Source: Oscillatoria sp. FACHB-1406 (GTDB lineage: Bacteria > Cyanobacteriota > Cyanobacteriia > Cyanobacteriales > Spirulinaceae). From it: a stretch of DNA of 64,000 nucleotides. This document shows, one piece after another, positions 8,446 through 17,742 of the stretch (positions within the stretch are counted from its first letter, which is position 1; every line of letters starts with the position of its first letter). The notes below the pieces were generated by a model that was not told the DNA's origin, did no database searches, and worked only from the letters and a program-made list of their open reading frames with translations. Position numbers and translations under genes: made by a program. Location of the stretch: contig NZ_JACJSM010000026.1 in the NCBI RefSeq assembly GCF_014698145.1, forward strand, positions 24,473 to 88,472, in the 5' to 3' direction.

Positions 8446-9906
8446 TCAATCGAACTTCGGCTTTGGAATATGCCAAGTCGTAGCTTTCTCGTAAGCGTAA
8501 GCCACTTGTAGTAACAAATCTTCTCGTAGCGCCTTACCAATTAGCTGCATTCCAATGGGCAGTCCTCGCGAGTCGAAGCCGCAGGGAATACTCAATGCGG
8601 GCAAACCGGCTAAGTTCACCGGAATCGTCATCAAATCGGAAAGATACATACTCAAAGGATCGTCGGTTTTTTCTCCGACTTTAAATGCTGTTGTCGGCGA
8701 AGTCGGACACACCAAAATATCGACCTTTTCAAAAGCGGTATCGAAGTCCTTTTTAATCAACTGCCGCACCTTCATCGCCTTCAGGTAATAGGCATCGTAA
8801 TAGCCTGCGGAGAGGGCATAAGTTCCCAACATAATGCGTCGTTTGACTTCGGTGCCGAAGCCTTGCGCGCGCGTTTTTTTGTACATCGAAATCAGGTTAT
8901 CCGGTTCTTCGGCGCGGATGCCGTATTTCACCGCATCGTAACGCGCTAAATTTGCCGATGCTTCCGAAGGCGCAATGATATAGTAAGCGGGCAAGCCGTA
9001 ACTAAAAGTCGGACAAGAAATGACTTCAATTTCTGCCCCTAACTCCTGAAGTTCGACAATTGCCTTTTTCACCCGTTCTTCGACTTCCGAATCGATACCG
9101 CTGCCGAAGGTTTCTTGAATCACGCCAATTCTGAGGCGCGATTGCGGGCGAAAGTGAGGGCGCAAGAGTTGAGTGTAATTGGGGAGAGCGGTTTTAATAC
9201 TGGTAGAATCTTTGTTATCGTACCCCGCGATCGCGCTTAACAAAATCGCTGCATCTTCCACCGTCCTTGCCAGCGGCCCGATTTGGTCGAGGGACGAAGC
9301 ATAAGCAACCAAACCGTAACGCGAGACTAACCCATAAGTCGGCTTCAATCCGACTACGCCGCAGAGCGCTGCGGGCTGGCGAATCGAACCGCCCGTATCC
9401 GAACCCAAGGCAACGATGCACTCATCTGCGGCTACGGCTGCGGCAGAACCGCCGGACGAACCACCGGGAACCCGCGATAAATCCCAAGGATTTGCCGTTA
9501 CCTGATAACCCGAGTTTTCCGTCGAACTCCCCATCGCGAATTCATCTAAATTCGTCTTACCGACGGGGACGGCTCCGATATCCTTTAACTTTTGGGTAAC
9601 AGTAGACTCGTAAGGCGGGACAAAATTTTCTAAAATCCGAGAGCCACAAGTCGTCGGGATACCCTTGGTGCAAAGATTGTCTTTCAAACCAATTGGAATC
9701 CCAGCTAGGAGTCCAATTTCCTCACCTGCGGCAATTTTCGCATCCACTTGCTTAGCCGTCGCAAGGGCTAGATCTGCGGTGACGTGGAGAAAGCTATGCA
9801 GTTTGGGTTCTAGCTTCTGAATGCGCTCTAGCGCTTCGGTCGCGAGTTCGACGGCAGTACGCTCTTTACGGACTAACTGTTTGTTTAATTCGCGGATAAA
9901 TGACAT
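8446..9906 (-). CDS. gatA: Asp-tRNA(Asn)/Glu-tRNA(Gln) amidotransferase subunit A
   Basis: The 486-residue protein is a full-length amidase-signature enzyme. The catalytic Ser-cisSer-Lys triad is visible as Lys75 (GIPIGLKDN), Ser150 (GGSSGGSAA) and Ser174 ([11 protein letters not shown]). GatA releases ammonia from glutamine for GatB, which amidates Glu-tRNA(Gln); cyanobacteria need this because they use the indirect Gln-tRNA route. gatB and gatC are not in this window, as is common in cyanobacteria, where the subunits are scattered. A hydrolase gene follows 29 bases downstream. Confidence 0.97.
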   Translation of the reverse strand: MSFIRELNKQLVRKERTAVELATEALERIQKLEPKLHSFLHVTADLALATAKQVDAKIAAGEEIGLLAGIPIGLKDNLCTKGIPTTCGSRILENFVPPYESTVTQKLKDIGAVPVGKTNLDEFAMGSSTENSGYQVTANPWDLSRVPGGSSGGSAAAVAADECIVALGSDTGGSIRQPAALCGVVGLKPTYGLVSRYGLVAYASSLDQIGPLARTVEDAAILLSAIAGYDNKDSTSIKTALPNYTQLLRPHFRPQSRLRIGVIQETFGSGIDSEVEERVKKAIVELQELGAEIEVISCPTFSYGLPAYYIIAPSEASANLARYDAVKYGIRAEEPDNLISMYKKTRAQGFGTEVKRRIMLGTYALSAGYYDAYYLKAMKVRQLIKKDFDTAFEKVDILVCPTSPTTAFKVGEKTDDPLSMYLSDLMTIPVNLAGLPALSIPCGFDSRGLPIGMQLIGKALREDLLLQVAYAYEKATTWHIPKPKFD

Positions 9907-9963
9907 TCGCTTCTAAGGAGAGCCAAGGGATTCAAATTAACAGTTTACAACCAATTGAAAATT

Positions 9964-9998
9964 CAAAAAAATGGGCTGCGCTTCGGGGTCGCAACCCA
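9964..9998 (-). terminator. intrinsic terminator after the Bax-inhibitor-1 gene
   Basis: Read on the minus strand, GGGTTGCG and CGCAGCCC (plus-strand 9990-9997 and 9973-9980) form an 8-bp stem with one U-G pair and a 9-base loop, followed by ATTTTTTT. It lies 26 bases after the stop of the upstream minus-strand gene and before gatA, so gatA should have its own promoter. Confidence 0.75.
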
Positions 9999-10023
9999 AT
10001 AGAGTTAAAGGCAGCGATCGCGC

Positions 10024-10752
10024 TTAGTCTCGACTATTGAGCGCAATCAGCAGTCTTAAAATAAAGATAAACAGGTTGATATACGTTAAATACATCGACA
10101 GCGCCGCCAGCAGGTTTTGGTCGTCGCGGTAGGTGCGGGGCAAAATGTAGAAATCGACCACCGACGCACCTGCAAACAGCACGACTCCCACGCCAGAGAT
10201 AGCAATCTCTATCCAACTGGGCGTGCCGAAGCCAAAAACGGTAAAGAGCAGTTGAACGATTAAGACGACAAACAGCGCGATAATGCCGATTTGCACGGTT
10301 TGCGTTAGCGCCAGTCCATCTTTGTCGGAAAGGTTAGAACCGATACTGCGCGCCGCGATAAAAGTTATCCCGCAGGCGATCGCGGCGACTCCTACGCCCT
10401 GAATGCCCACTCCCGAAGTTCCCAGCGCTACGGCGACAAGCCCGCTGAGGGTATAGCCGGAAAGCAAGCTGTAGAGCGCGAGTAAGGGGAGGGCGACGGT
10501 ATTATTGCCGCGTTCGGCAATCCCGCGCACGACGAAGTAAAGAGCGAATTCGGCAACGAGGGCAATCCAGAAGGTTGTCATAAACAAACCGGGATTGTTG
10601 CCCAACATCCCGAGTCCGCCGTAAGTACCGACAGCGGTTAAAACCAGCCCGCCGCCAAGGAAAGGTAAAGCTCTGGGGATGACATTCGGGCCGAGTAGCG
10701 CTGAAGATTGCGCTTGGCGAATGGCATCGCGAAAGTTCGTTGTATTAGCCAT
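10024..10752 (-). CDS. Bax inhibitor-1 / YccA family membrane protein
   Basis: The 242-residue protein has seven hydrophobic segments, ending with the conserved VDFYILPRTYRDDQNLLAAL-type region before the last helix (VVDFYIL and YLTYINLFIFILRLL visible). This is the Bax inhibitor-1 (TMBIM/YccA/UPF0005) fold, an integral membrane protein. Bacterial members include E. coli YccA, which modulates FtsH, and BsYetJ, a pH-sensitive calcium leak channel. Function in cyanobacteria is unproven. It is followed by a good intrinsic terminator and looks monocistronic. Confidence 0.85.
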   Translation of the reverse strand: MANTTNFRDAIRQAQSSALLGPNVIPRALPFLGGGLVLTAVGTYGGLGMLGNNPGLFMTTFWIALVAEFALYFVVRGIAERGNNTVALPLLALYSLLSGYTLSGLVAVALGTSGVGIQGVGVAAIACGITFIAARSIGSNLSDKDGLALTQTVQIGIIALFVVLIVQLLFTVFGFGTPSWIEIAISGVGVVLFAGASVVDFYILPRTYRDDQNLLAALSMYLTYINLFIFILRLLIALNSRD

Positions 10753-10998
10753 ATCTCACAGAAATGTCGATCCGAATCGGTATAGGTTGAACTACTACTA
10801 GCATAGTCTTCAGAGCCGGGAAATGGTTGGGGCAATACGCTGGGTTGGCAATGCGCTGCAATTCTGGAGAGGAAGGCACTCCTATCGCATCGTTAAATAT
10901 ATTTAACAAGCACTGGATAAAAATCACCGTTTTCCCTGAAGGGTTGTGATAGTCTGAAATGGCATATTTCCGATCGCTGTGCATCGACCCCTGGCGCT

Positions 10999-13290
10999 AT
11001 GATTTCCCCGGCCGCACCTACCCCAAGCCCAAACGAAGATAGTCCTTCTGGAGTTCTCCTGGCGAAGGGATTGACCGAAAAATCGACGAATTATAAAAAG
11101 CTGATTGCGGCGGTTTTGGGCTGGACGGGAAAGGAACCTTTTCTGACGCAAATGCTGTGCAAGTTAATCGTGGATGCCCCGGATAAGCCATCAGAAGGCG
11201 GTGAAGGGGAATGGGTCGATAACTTGGTGCGATCGCAATGGCTGGAAAATTGGGAAAGTCGCGATGAGCTAAAATCCTTACGAGCGACGCGCGATCGCCT
11301 CAGACAGCCCAAACCGCGCAGCATTAAGATGTTGCAACTCTATCGCGAAATTTTGCAACAAGGCGAGATAGCCGCGAATAACAGCGCCGAACAGAAGGAA
11401 CTGCAACTGCTGGGCTTGGTGGCAAAGCAGGGGACAAAACTGAGGGTTCATAACTGGATTCAAGCCTCGATTTTTAACCTGGAGTGGGTGGAGAACACCC
11501 TCGAAAATTTGCACGAAAAAGTCGAGTCCTCGGATGCGGAATTCGTGCAAGGGTTTGCAGAATTAGAACGCAAGCTGTTAATCGCCCAAGTCGATATCCT
11601 GGCGCAAACCGATCGCGCGGCGGCAGACGATAGCAGCGTCGCGCAAACCTTGTACGAGGTGTTGCGAGATGTGACGGCAAAGGTTGGCGAAATTCTGGCG
11701 GCCGAGCGCACGACGATTTTTCTGCTTAACGAAGATAAAACCGAGTTATGGTCGTTGGTGGCCCAAGGACAAAGCGGCGAATTTCTCGATATTCAATTGC
11801 GCATCGGCGAGGGAATCGCCGGTCAAGTGGCAGCCGAGCGGCAGATTATTCATATTCCGGATAATGTGTATAGCGACCCGCGATCGCAGTTGGTTAAGGA
11901 GTTTGATAAAAAGTACAACTACCAAACTAACAATATCCTCGCTTTTCCCATTCTCGACGACCATCAAGAGTTGATTGCGGTGATTCAACTCCTTAATAAA
12001 GTGCCGCAGGCGGAAACGGCGATGAAAGGGTTTACCGTAACCGATATCGAACGGTTGGCAAAGTGCGTCGTGCCGATTCGCCGTATTTTGGAGATTTGTC
12101 AGTCAGCTTATGCGGCGACGAAGAAGGTGCGGGCGACGGCAGCGCTGGCGGAGGCGACGCGATCGCTCGACAGTCTCGATTTGGCCGATGCAACAACCGT
12201 ATTGCAAACGATCATGCAGGCGGCTAAAAAGCTCATGAATGCCGATCGCTCGACTTTATGGCTAGTCGATCGCGATCGCGGCGAGTTATGGACGGAATTG
12301 CCGCAAAAAGTTATTATTCGCTGTCCCATCGGCGTAGGGTTTGCCGGGAAAGTCGCCGAAACCCGCAAACCAACAATTATTCCCTTCGATCTCTACGATA
12401 ATCCTCACGCAACAAATGCGAAGAAAACTGACGAAAAAACACGCTATCGCACTTGTAGCTTATTATGTATGCCGGTGTTCGGTCCCGATGGCGAATTGTT
12501 GGGCGTGACGCAACTGGTGAACAAGCGCAAGCCGGGAACGAATCTGGAGTACGATCCCGTCTCTTGGCCGATGGTGCCGGATTATTTTAAGGCGAGTTTT
12601 GATAAGAACGATCGCCAATCGATGCAGGTGTTTAACGAACGAGTCGGTGCAATTCTTAATTACGTCCGCACCCACCAAGCGGCTAAGCGGAGTGCTGAGG
12701 AAACGCCGCGAGAGACGTTCTATCAAGCGCTGGTTTTGTTGAGTGAGGCGATCGCATTTCGCTCGACCTCCAGCTACGAAACGCTTTATGCTTGGCTGGA
12801 ATTGATTGGTACTGCCCTTCGCCAAGCAGTGAATTGCGAGGCTGTAACGATCTTTTTGTTCGATCGCGCGGCTCGGGAATTGGGAACGTTAGTGGCAGAT
12901 TCGCCGGGAGATGCGGTTCGCGAAACGATTGTACCGTGCGATCGCGGTTTTGCGGCGCGGGTTCTGGCCGATCGCTCGGTGCGGCTTAACAATAACCTCG
13001 ACAGCGATCCCGCCGCGCTACGATCGGAGGAATACCAAACCGTCAAAGCAACTTCCCTGCACCACATTCTCTTATTTCCTTTTTTTGATAGCGCGGAAAT
13101 GCCTGTGGCGATTATTCGCTTTCTCAATAAACTAAACGATCCGCTCGTTGCAGGCGTTCCTCTTTCCGAGCAAATCGATCCGGAGGGATTTCTTAAAGCC
13201 GATGCGAGATTGCTTCACAAGCATCGAGAAAACCTTCTTCCCTTACTCCTCGCCTGCCAAACTTTCTACAGCAACATTCGACAGCATTAA
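10999..13290 (+). CDS. three-GAF-domain protein with AAA-like-protein wHTH N-terminus
   Basis: The 763-residue soluble protein has three parts. Residues about 30-175 match the winged-helix region that follows the ATPase in cyanobacterial AAA-like (AAA_35) and WD40 proteins: GWTGKEPFLTQMLCKLI, the NWESRDELKSLRATRDRL stretch, then LRVHNWIQASIFNLEWV. Residues about 210-370, 400-560 and 590-755 are GAF domains (for example AAERTTIFLLNEDKTELWS, MNADRSTLWLVDRDRGELWT, VNCEAVTIFLFDRAARELGT). No kinase, cyclase or chromophore Cys is evident and there is no ATPase. It may be a sensor subunit that works with a partner through its N-terminus. Confidence 0.8.
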   Translation: MISPAAPTPSPNEDSPSGVLLAKGLTEKSTNYKKLIAAVLGWTGKEPFLTQMLCKLIVDAPDKPSEGGEGEWVDNLVRSQWLENWESRDELKSLRATRDRLRQPKPRSIKMLQLYREILQQGEIAANNSAEQKELQLLGLVAKQGTKLRVHNWIQASIFNLEWVENTLENLHEKVESSDAEFVQGFAELERKLLIAQVDILAQTDRAAADDSSVAQTLYEVLRDVTAKVGEILAAERTTIFLLNEDKTELWSLVAQGQSGEFLDIQLRIGEGIAGQVAAERQIIHIPDNVYSDPRSQLVKEFDKKYNYQTNNILAFPILDDHQELIAVIQLLNKVPQAETAMKGFTVTDIERLAKCVVPIRRILEICQSAYAATKKVRATAALAEATRSLDSLDLADATTVLQTIMQAAKKLMNADRSTLWLVDRDRGELWTELPQKVIIRCPIGVGFAGKVAETRKPTIIPFDLYDNPHATNAKKTDEKTRYRTCSLLCMPVFGPDGELLGVTQLVNKRKPGTNLEYDPVSWPMVPDYFKASFDKNDRQSMQVFNERVGAILNYVRTHQAAKRSAEETPRETFYQALVLLSEAIAFRSTSSYETLYAWLELIGTALRQAVNCEAVTIFLFDRAARELGTLVADSPGDAVRETIVPCDRGFAARVLADRSVRLNNNLDSDPAALRSEEYQTVKATSLHHILLFPFFDSAEMPVAIIRFLNKLNDPLVAGVPLSEQIDPEGFLKADARLLHKHRENLLPLLLACQTFYSNIRQH

Positions 13291-13329
13291 GAGCGCTGCC
13301 GGGATGAACAATTGCTCTCATTTTTAATT

Positions 13330-13902
13330 TTACTTAAGTAGCGTCGCTAATTCGTTAGTCGAGGTTCCTAAAATGCGCGCCAGCATTCCGATTTCGTTAT
13401 TGCTGAAGCCGTCTCGAATTTCAATGAGTTCCTGAACGCTTTTGCCGAGGATTCTTGATAGCACTTTCAGTTGCTCGTTACTGACTTCCTTGCCGCGATA
13501 AATATCCCGCAATTCTTCGGGAGAAAGGCGGTAGGAGTTACAAAAGAAAATAAATTCTTTATCGGGGACATTTAATTCTCTTTGGCGATCGCGCAATAGA
13601 TAAGCAATCGCTCGCGTTCCGTGTTCCGGGCGCTTAGCTTGCTCTAAATACTTTTGAATCAGTTGATTGACTTGGTTCGGCGTTTTTCCCGATCGCTTCA
13701 AAATATCCAGACAAGCGATATGGAGGGCTTTGGTTAAGACTTCCTTTTCTTCCCGCAACTGCTCGCTTTCATTGAACGTTTCGACAATCCGCGAGGCAAA
13801 TTCGGGCGTACAAAACCCTACATCCAGATTATCGTAAGTAACCGCGATGTAGGCACGGTCTGGGTCGAATTCGATCTGAATGGTTTGGCTGTTTTGCGTC
13901 AT
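13330..13902 (-). CDS. hypothetical protein with C-terminal helix-turn-helix-like region
   Basis: Starting at ATG 13902, the 190-residue product reads MTQNSQTIQIEFDPDRAYIAV, a beta-rich N-terminus, followed by an all-helical rest. Residues about 115-190 contain two similar units (SNEQLKVLSRILGKSVQELIEI and SNNEIGMLARILGTSTNELATLL), resembling helix-turn-helix or XRE-type repeats. An upstream in-frame extension to 14040 exists but lacks support. I do not recognise the family. It converges on the three-GAF gene, with only 39 bases between the stops. A regulatory role is a guess. Confidence 0.65.
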   Translation of the reverse strand: MTQNSQTIQIEFDPDRAYIAVTYDNLDVGFCTPEFASRIVETFNESEQLREEKEVLTKALHIACLDILKRSGKTPNQVNQLIQKYLEQAKRPEHGTRAIAYLLRDRQRELNVPDKEFIFFCNSYRLSPEELRDIYRGKEVSNEQLKVLSRILGKSVQELIEIRDGFSNNEIGMLARILGTSTNELATLLK

Positions 13903-14411
13903 TAATCTAAAGACTCTTGCTTGATGGCGCGAATGGGCAAAACCCAAGGCTTGAAGGATTAGCTCAACGTCGAATGCTAGCGAAAAGTGAAATGTTGTTT
14001 GTATCGCGATCGTCAATCGTTTTGACGCATTTGCGTGCAATCTCCCCGTTTTTGCTGCCTTCTGACTTTTTCAGGCCGTTGGAAGTCGTATTGTGTTCAT
14101 TATGCTCGCGATCGCCGGTCTTGTCCAGTCGAAGTTTGACTGAGAGCCTTCCCGCTCGGTCGTCCAAGCCGCTGCAAGCTTTCTACAAATCATTGTACGC
14201 CATTACAAAGAAATTACTGAAATAGCACTAATTTATTTTTATTTGAGAAAAAAGATGAAAATATAAGTAAAAATACGGACGAGTGAATTTTTTGATAGAT
14301 TCTACGGTCAAGTCCAGATAACCGATCCGCTTCTTTCCCCCCCTCCTCGAAAAAATCGCCTACTCTAAAGATTAAGGTAACAATCTTTAGCAAAATTTCA
14401 ACCAACGACTC
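13903..14411. other. intergenic region, no gene seen
   Basis: The divergent region between the HTH-like gene and msrA is AT-rich from 14210 to 14400 and likely carries both promoters. Short frames (for example 13917-14225) lack ribosome sites and recognisable protein features. Confidence 0.4.
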
Positions 14412-15074
14412 ATGGCACTATTTGGATTTGGCAAAAAGTTAACCCTTCCCTCGGAAGCAGAAGCTTTACCGGGGCGCTCGGAATCGATGTCGGTTCCCGC
14501 TCAGCACTACGTTAACAGCAATCCCCTCAAGCCTCCCTTTCCCGAAGGCTTAGAGACCGCTATGTTCGGCTTGGGATGCTTCTGGGGAGCAGAGCGCAAA
14601 TTTTGGCAGCAAGAGGGCGTTTTTGTCACGGCAGTGGGTTATGCAGCAGGCGTAACTCCAAACCCGACTTATCAAGAAGTCTGTTCGGGAAGAACGGGTC
14701 ATAACGAAGTCGTTCTGGTCGTTTTCGACCCAAAAATTATCGACTATTCAGAGTTGCTGAAAGTATTTTGGGAAAGTCACAACCCGACTCAAGGAATGCG
14801 CCAGGGTAATGATACTGGGACGCAGTATCGTTCCGGTATTTATGTTTACAGCGATCGCCAACGCCAACTGGCAGAAACTTCCAAAGCCTCTTACCAAGAA
14901 GCTTTAAGTGCAGCAGGCTATGGCGAGATTACCACCGAGATTCTCGATGCTCCCGAATTCTACTACGCTGAAGCTTATCACCAGCAGTACCTCGCCAAAA
15001 ATCCCAACGGCTACTGCGGTTTAGGGGGAACCCAGGTCAGTTGTCCGATTCCGACGGCAGTTCCCGCGCCTTAG
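14412..15074 (+). CDS. msrA: peptide-methionine (S)-S-oxide reductase MsrA
   Basis: The 220-residue protein contains the catalytic GLGCFWGAE motif with Cys56, then [27 protein letters not shown] (first part [13 protein letters not shown]) and [12 protein letters not shown], all diagnostic for MsrA. A second Cys in the C-terminal [14 protein letters not shown] segment fits resolving cysteines. It repairs oxidised methionine in proteins using thioredoxin, which is useful under photosynthetic oxidative stress. About 45 extra N-terminal residues precede the core, as in many cyanobacterial homologues. It is monocistronic, with a hairpin repeat and tRNA-Val downstream. Confidence 0.95.
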   Translation: MALFGFGKKLTLPSEAEALPGRSESMSVPAQHYVNSNPLKPPFPEGLETAMFGLGCFWGAERKFWQQEGVFVTAVGYAAGVTPNPTYQEVCSGRTGHNEVVLVVFDPKIIDYSELLKVFWESHNPTQGMRQGNDTGTQYRSGIYVYSDRQRQLAETSKASYQEALSAAGYGEITTEILDAPEFYYAEAYHQQYLAKNPNGYCGLGGTQVSCPIPTAVPAP

Positions 15075-15129
15075 AGAATCGGTTCGTTCCTCGCGATTGT
15101 ACACAATAGCAAAGGTCAGAATTGCCGAT

Positions 15130-15159
15130 TGTAGGGACGAATGCTGATTCGTTCCTACA
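15130..15159. repeat. 13-bp inverted repeat hairpin
   Basis: TGTAGGGACGAAT and ATTCGTTCCTACA form a 13-bp stem (one G-U pair on one strand) with a 4-base loop, 55 bases after the msrA stop. This type of GTAGGGACGAAT palindrome is frequent between genes in cyanobacteria. No T-run follows, so termination is uncertain. Confidence 0.6.
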
Positions 15160-15252
15160 TCTTTAAGCTCTCCGCCAAGAACGGTAATGCTCGCTCTGTC
15201 CTAAACTTTCTTCCATCTCGAATAGCAGCCGAGCCGTATTTTTAAATAATGC

Positions 15253-15282
15253 TTGCTTGATTTTAGAGATATATGCTAAAAT
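15253..15282 (+). promoter_or_regulatory. likely promoter of tRNA-Val
   Basis: TTGCTT (15253-15258) and TAAAAT (15277-15282) are separated by 18 bases, with TG just before the -10 box (extended -10). The box ends 13 bases before the tRNA. Confidence 0.45.
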
Positions 15283-15295
15283 AATAAACCGTTAC

Positions 15296-15369
15296 GGACG
15301 CATAGCTCAGTTGGTTAGAGTACCACGTTGACATCGTGGGGGTCACTGGTTCGAGTCCAGTTGCGTCCA
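15296..15369 (+). tRNA. tRNA-Val (GAC)
   Basis: The 74-base sequence folds as a tRNA. The acceptor stem is GGACGCA with TGCGTCC, the D-arm has AGCTCAGTTGGTTAGAG, the anticodon stem is CCACG/CGTGG around loop TTGACAT (anticodon GAC, valine), and the T-arm has GGTTCGAGTCC. The discriminator base is A and CCA is not encoded. A 7-bp hairpin (AGAAGGT/ACCTTCT at 15381-15408) follows and may mark the 3' end. Confidence 0.96.
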
Positions 15370-15496
15370 TTCAAGGCTACAGAAGGTTTTCAGCGATTTG
15401 TACCTTCTAATTTGTATCGTGCTAACTTCTAATGCGACTAATTTGTGTCTGAAGCATTAGGTTTACTATACGACTCGCGAGACTCAGTTTATTTCA

Positions 15497-16858
15497 TTAT
15501 TTAGCCGCTGGAAGTAGGACGGTAAAGGTCGTGCCGCGATTGAGGACGCTGCTGACGCTAATCTGTCCGCGATGGCTTTCGACGATCGCGCGCGCGATCG
15601 CGAGTCCCAATCCCGTCCCCATTTCGCCTTCAGGATCCCTAGCCCGCGCCGGATCCACCCGATAGAAGCGCTCGAACAAATTAGGAACCGCAGATTCGGG
15701 AATGCCCGCCCCAGTATCGCGCACCTGCACCTGCAACCAAGTCGTGCGGTCTTTTTTGACGCGCTGCAACTCAACTTCTACGGCTGCTTCTTGCCCCTGT
15801 TGGCTGGATACTTCTTGTAAATTAGCGTGTTCGAGCGCGTTGCTAATTAAGTTGGTAAACAAACGCGCCAACCGATCCCAATCGCCCTTCGTCTCAAAAA
15901 CCGCTTCGCCCAAAGCACAAGCTTCTTCTTCGGGTTCGACAATGCGCGCCGACAGATAAATTCCTTGCTGTTCGGCGATAAGGCGCTGTTCTTCAATCGC
16001 TTCAATTAAAAGCGCATCGAGGGGTAACTCTTGTTCGTCGCCTAGCAGCATTCCGCTATCGGAACGGGCTAAAAATAACAAATCGTTGGTTAAGCGCCCC
16101 AAGCGGCGCGTCAAGCGTTCGATCGCTTGGAGTTGGCGTTGCCGTTGTTGCGGTTCGGCATCGGGGTAGGCGAGGGCAGTTTGGACGTTGGTTTGAATTG
16201 TTGCGATCGGATTTCTCAGTTCGTGGGAAGCATCGGCGGTAAATTGTTTTAAGCGCTGGTAGGAATCGCGCACGGGTTGAATGGCTAGCCCCGATAGCCA
16301 CCAACCCACCCCGGCAGAGCAGCCGACCATCGCGATTGTTGCCGCGCTTAAGTCTACAATCAGTTGGTGGATCGGTTTGGTGACTTCAAACCAAGGATGG
16401 CTGACGCGCAGGTAGCCAATAATCGCCCGCTGGCGCAGGGGTTCGGCGATGTTGCGTTCGATTGGTTGCGTAACTTGTCGCAGAAGTGTATTGCCGGGGA
16501 CGCGAACGGTATGACCTCGCGAGTAGGGTTGTAGGGGAAGCTCGAGGGGTTCGGGAAAGGTAGACCAAAGTAGCTGTCCGTTGGAGTCGAACCATTCAAT
16601 CTCAATCCGATCGTCGCCCACAACTTCGACATTGCGATCGAAATTGACTTTCGCGCCTGCTTCGGTTTGGAGAACGAGCGATCGCTCCACAACCTCGACG
16701 ACATGATTGAGCGTATCGTCAATGCGATCGATCAACGTACTGCGGACATACCCATAAACCCCTGTCGCAAAGACAAGCAGCAACAGCGCCGTAACGCCTG
16801 CATACCAGAGTGCTAAGCGACGGCGAGTTGCTTGAAACATTAACGAACCGTTGGACAT
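15497..16858 (-). CDS. membrane sensor histidine kinase
   Basis: The 453-residue kinase has a transmembrane helix at about residues 15-35, a periplasmic sensor loop, and a second helix at about 165-190. The dimerisation and phosphoacceptor box is FTADASHELRNPIATIQ (His in SHELRNP), followed by an ATPase domain with NLISNALEHA, DTGAGIPESAVPNLFERFYR and GTGLGLAIARAIVE. The overall look resembles RppB/NrsS-type cyanobacterial kinases, but the sensor loop does not identify a signal, so no symbol is given. A DUF2949 gene precedes it by 24 bases. No response regulator is adjacent; the nearest is the nblR-like gene about 1.7 kb upstream on the same strand. Confidence 0.9.
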   Translation of the reverse strand: MSNGSLMFQATRRRLALWYAGVTALLLLVFATGVYGYVRSTLIDRIDDTLNHVVEVVERSLVLQTEAGAKVNFDRNVEVVGDDRIEIEWFDSNGQLLWSTFPEPLELPLQPYSRGHTVRVPGNTLLRQVTQPIERNIAEPLRQRAIIGYLRVSHPWFEVTKPIHQLIVDLSAATIAMVGCSAGVGWWLSGLAIQPVRDSYQRLKQFTADASHELRNPIATIQTNVQTALAYPDAEPQQRQRQLQAIERLTRRLGRLTNDLLFLARSDSGMLLGDEQELPLDALLIEAIEEQRLIAEQQGIYLSARIVEPEEEACALGEAVFETKGDWDRLARLFTNLISNALEHANLQEVSSQQGQEAAVEVELQRVKKDRTTWLQVQVRDTGAGIPESAVPNLFERFYRVDPARARDPEGEMGTGLGLAIARAIVESHRGQISVSSVLNRGTTFTVLLPAAK

Positions 16859-16882
16859 CGGGCAAACGCCCCTCGGACTCCG

Positions 16883-17089
16883 TTAGCTCAACCCTTGGGG
16901 ACTTTCCATCCAATCGAAGATGCGATCGAGTTGTTCGAGCGTGACTAAGCCATACTGCCACAAAATCATGGGGAGAGGGCTAGGGCTTCTTTTATACTGG
17001 CGTTCGGCAATCGCGATCGAATCCGTTGAAAGCGCTAATTCTTCTTTAAGGAAGCGAATAAATCGACGATAAGTCACTGGTTTCATCAT
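16883..17089 (-). CDS. DUF2949 small protein
   Basis: The 68-residue protein (motifs FLKEELALSTDSIAIAERQ and LPMILWQYGLVTLEQLDRIFDW) matches the cyanobacterial DUF2949 family, predicted as a small soluble all-helical protein of unknown function. It ends 24 bases before the histidine kinase start and is probably cotranscribed with it. A MM start gives two adjacent ATG choices. Confidence 0.85.
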   Translation of the reverse strand: MMKPVTYRRFIRFLKEELALSTDSIAIAERQYKRSPSPLPMILWQYGLVTLEQLDRIFDWMESPQGLS

Positions 17090-17742
17090 GGTATTTCACC
17101 ACCCGGTTTTTAAAATTTTGAAAAGTATTAAACTGAGATTTTATCTAGCAACTTCAGTAGAGACCGAAGGCAATGCCCATCGGTTCCGTATCGTTTGGTT
17201 AACTTGACGATGGGTTCATCGAGCGATGCCGTTGAGCTTCGCTATCACTGGAAACCGCGATCGCTCGAGAAGACCTCAAACGCTGTCCTTGGTTCTTTCA
17301 GAACAGAAGTTTTCGCAGTATCGTTTTTGCGAATACAACTCCTCTCGATCGCCGGTCTTTTATCGCCCCAATAGCCTATCGAGTGAGGCCGATCTCACAC
17401 CTAAATTCCGAGGCTGACTACTACCGCCACCAGTTTACTCGTCTCGTCTCGCGAAATCGAATCGGTTTGCGAGGCGTGTTGGAAACTTAACCGTACATCT
17501 CATCCGAACGATCTCAGAACTCAATGTAGGATGTTAATCGCGTCAGGCTCACTTGGTTGCGCATCATTCTACCATCATTTTTGCGTGACAATTCTACCTA
17601 TAAAGAAAGATATCCTTTAGAATTGATTGAAGCTATCTTAAGCGATCGACGATCGGGCTGAAGTCTCGGTTTCCAATTTTGAAACGGAATCGAGCCGTAG
17701 AGGAAGTTAAAGATAGAAGCCAATCGAGCCGACACAAACGAT
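17090..17742. other. 653-base intergenic region, no gene seen
   Basis: Between DUF2949 and the DUF192 gene I find no protein with family features. Frames at 17226-17417 and 17598-17792 lack ribosome sites. The length could hide a small RNA, but no stem-loop plus T-run was found by eye. Confidence 0.4.

Noticed and set aside
13903..14040. 46-residue N-terminal extension of the HTH-like gene
   Set aside because: ATG at 13902 starts the natural-looking N-terminus; the extension is basic, lacks a good ribosome site and has no similarity to the rest.
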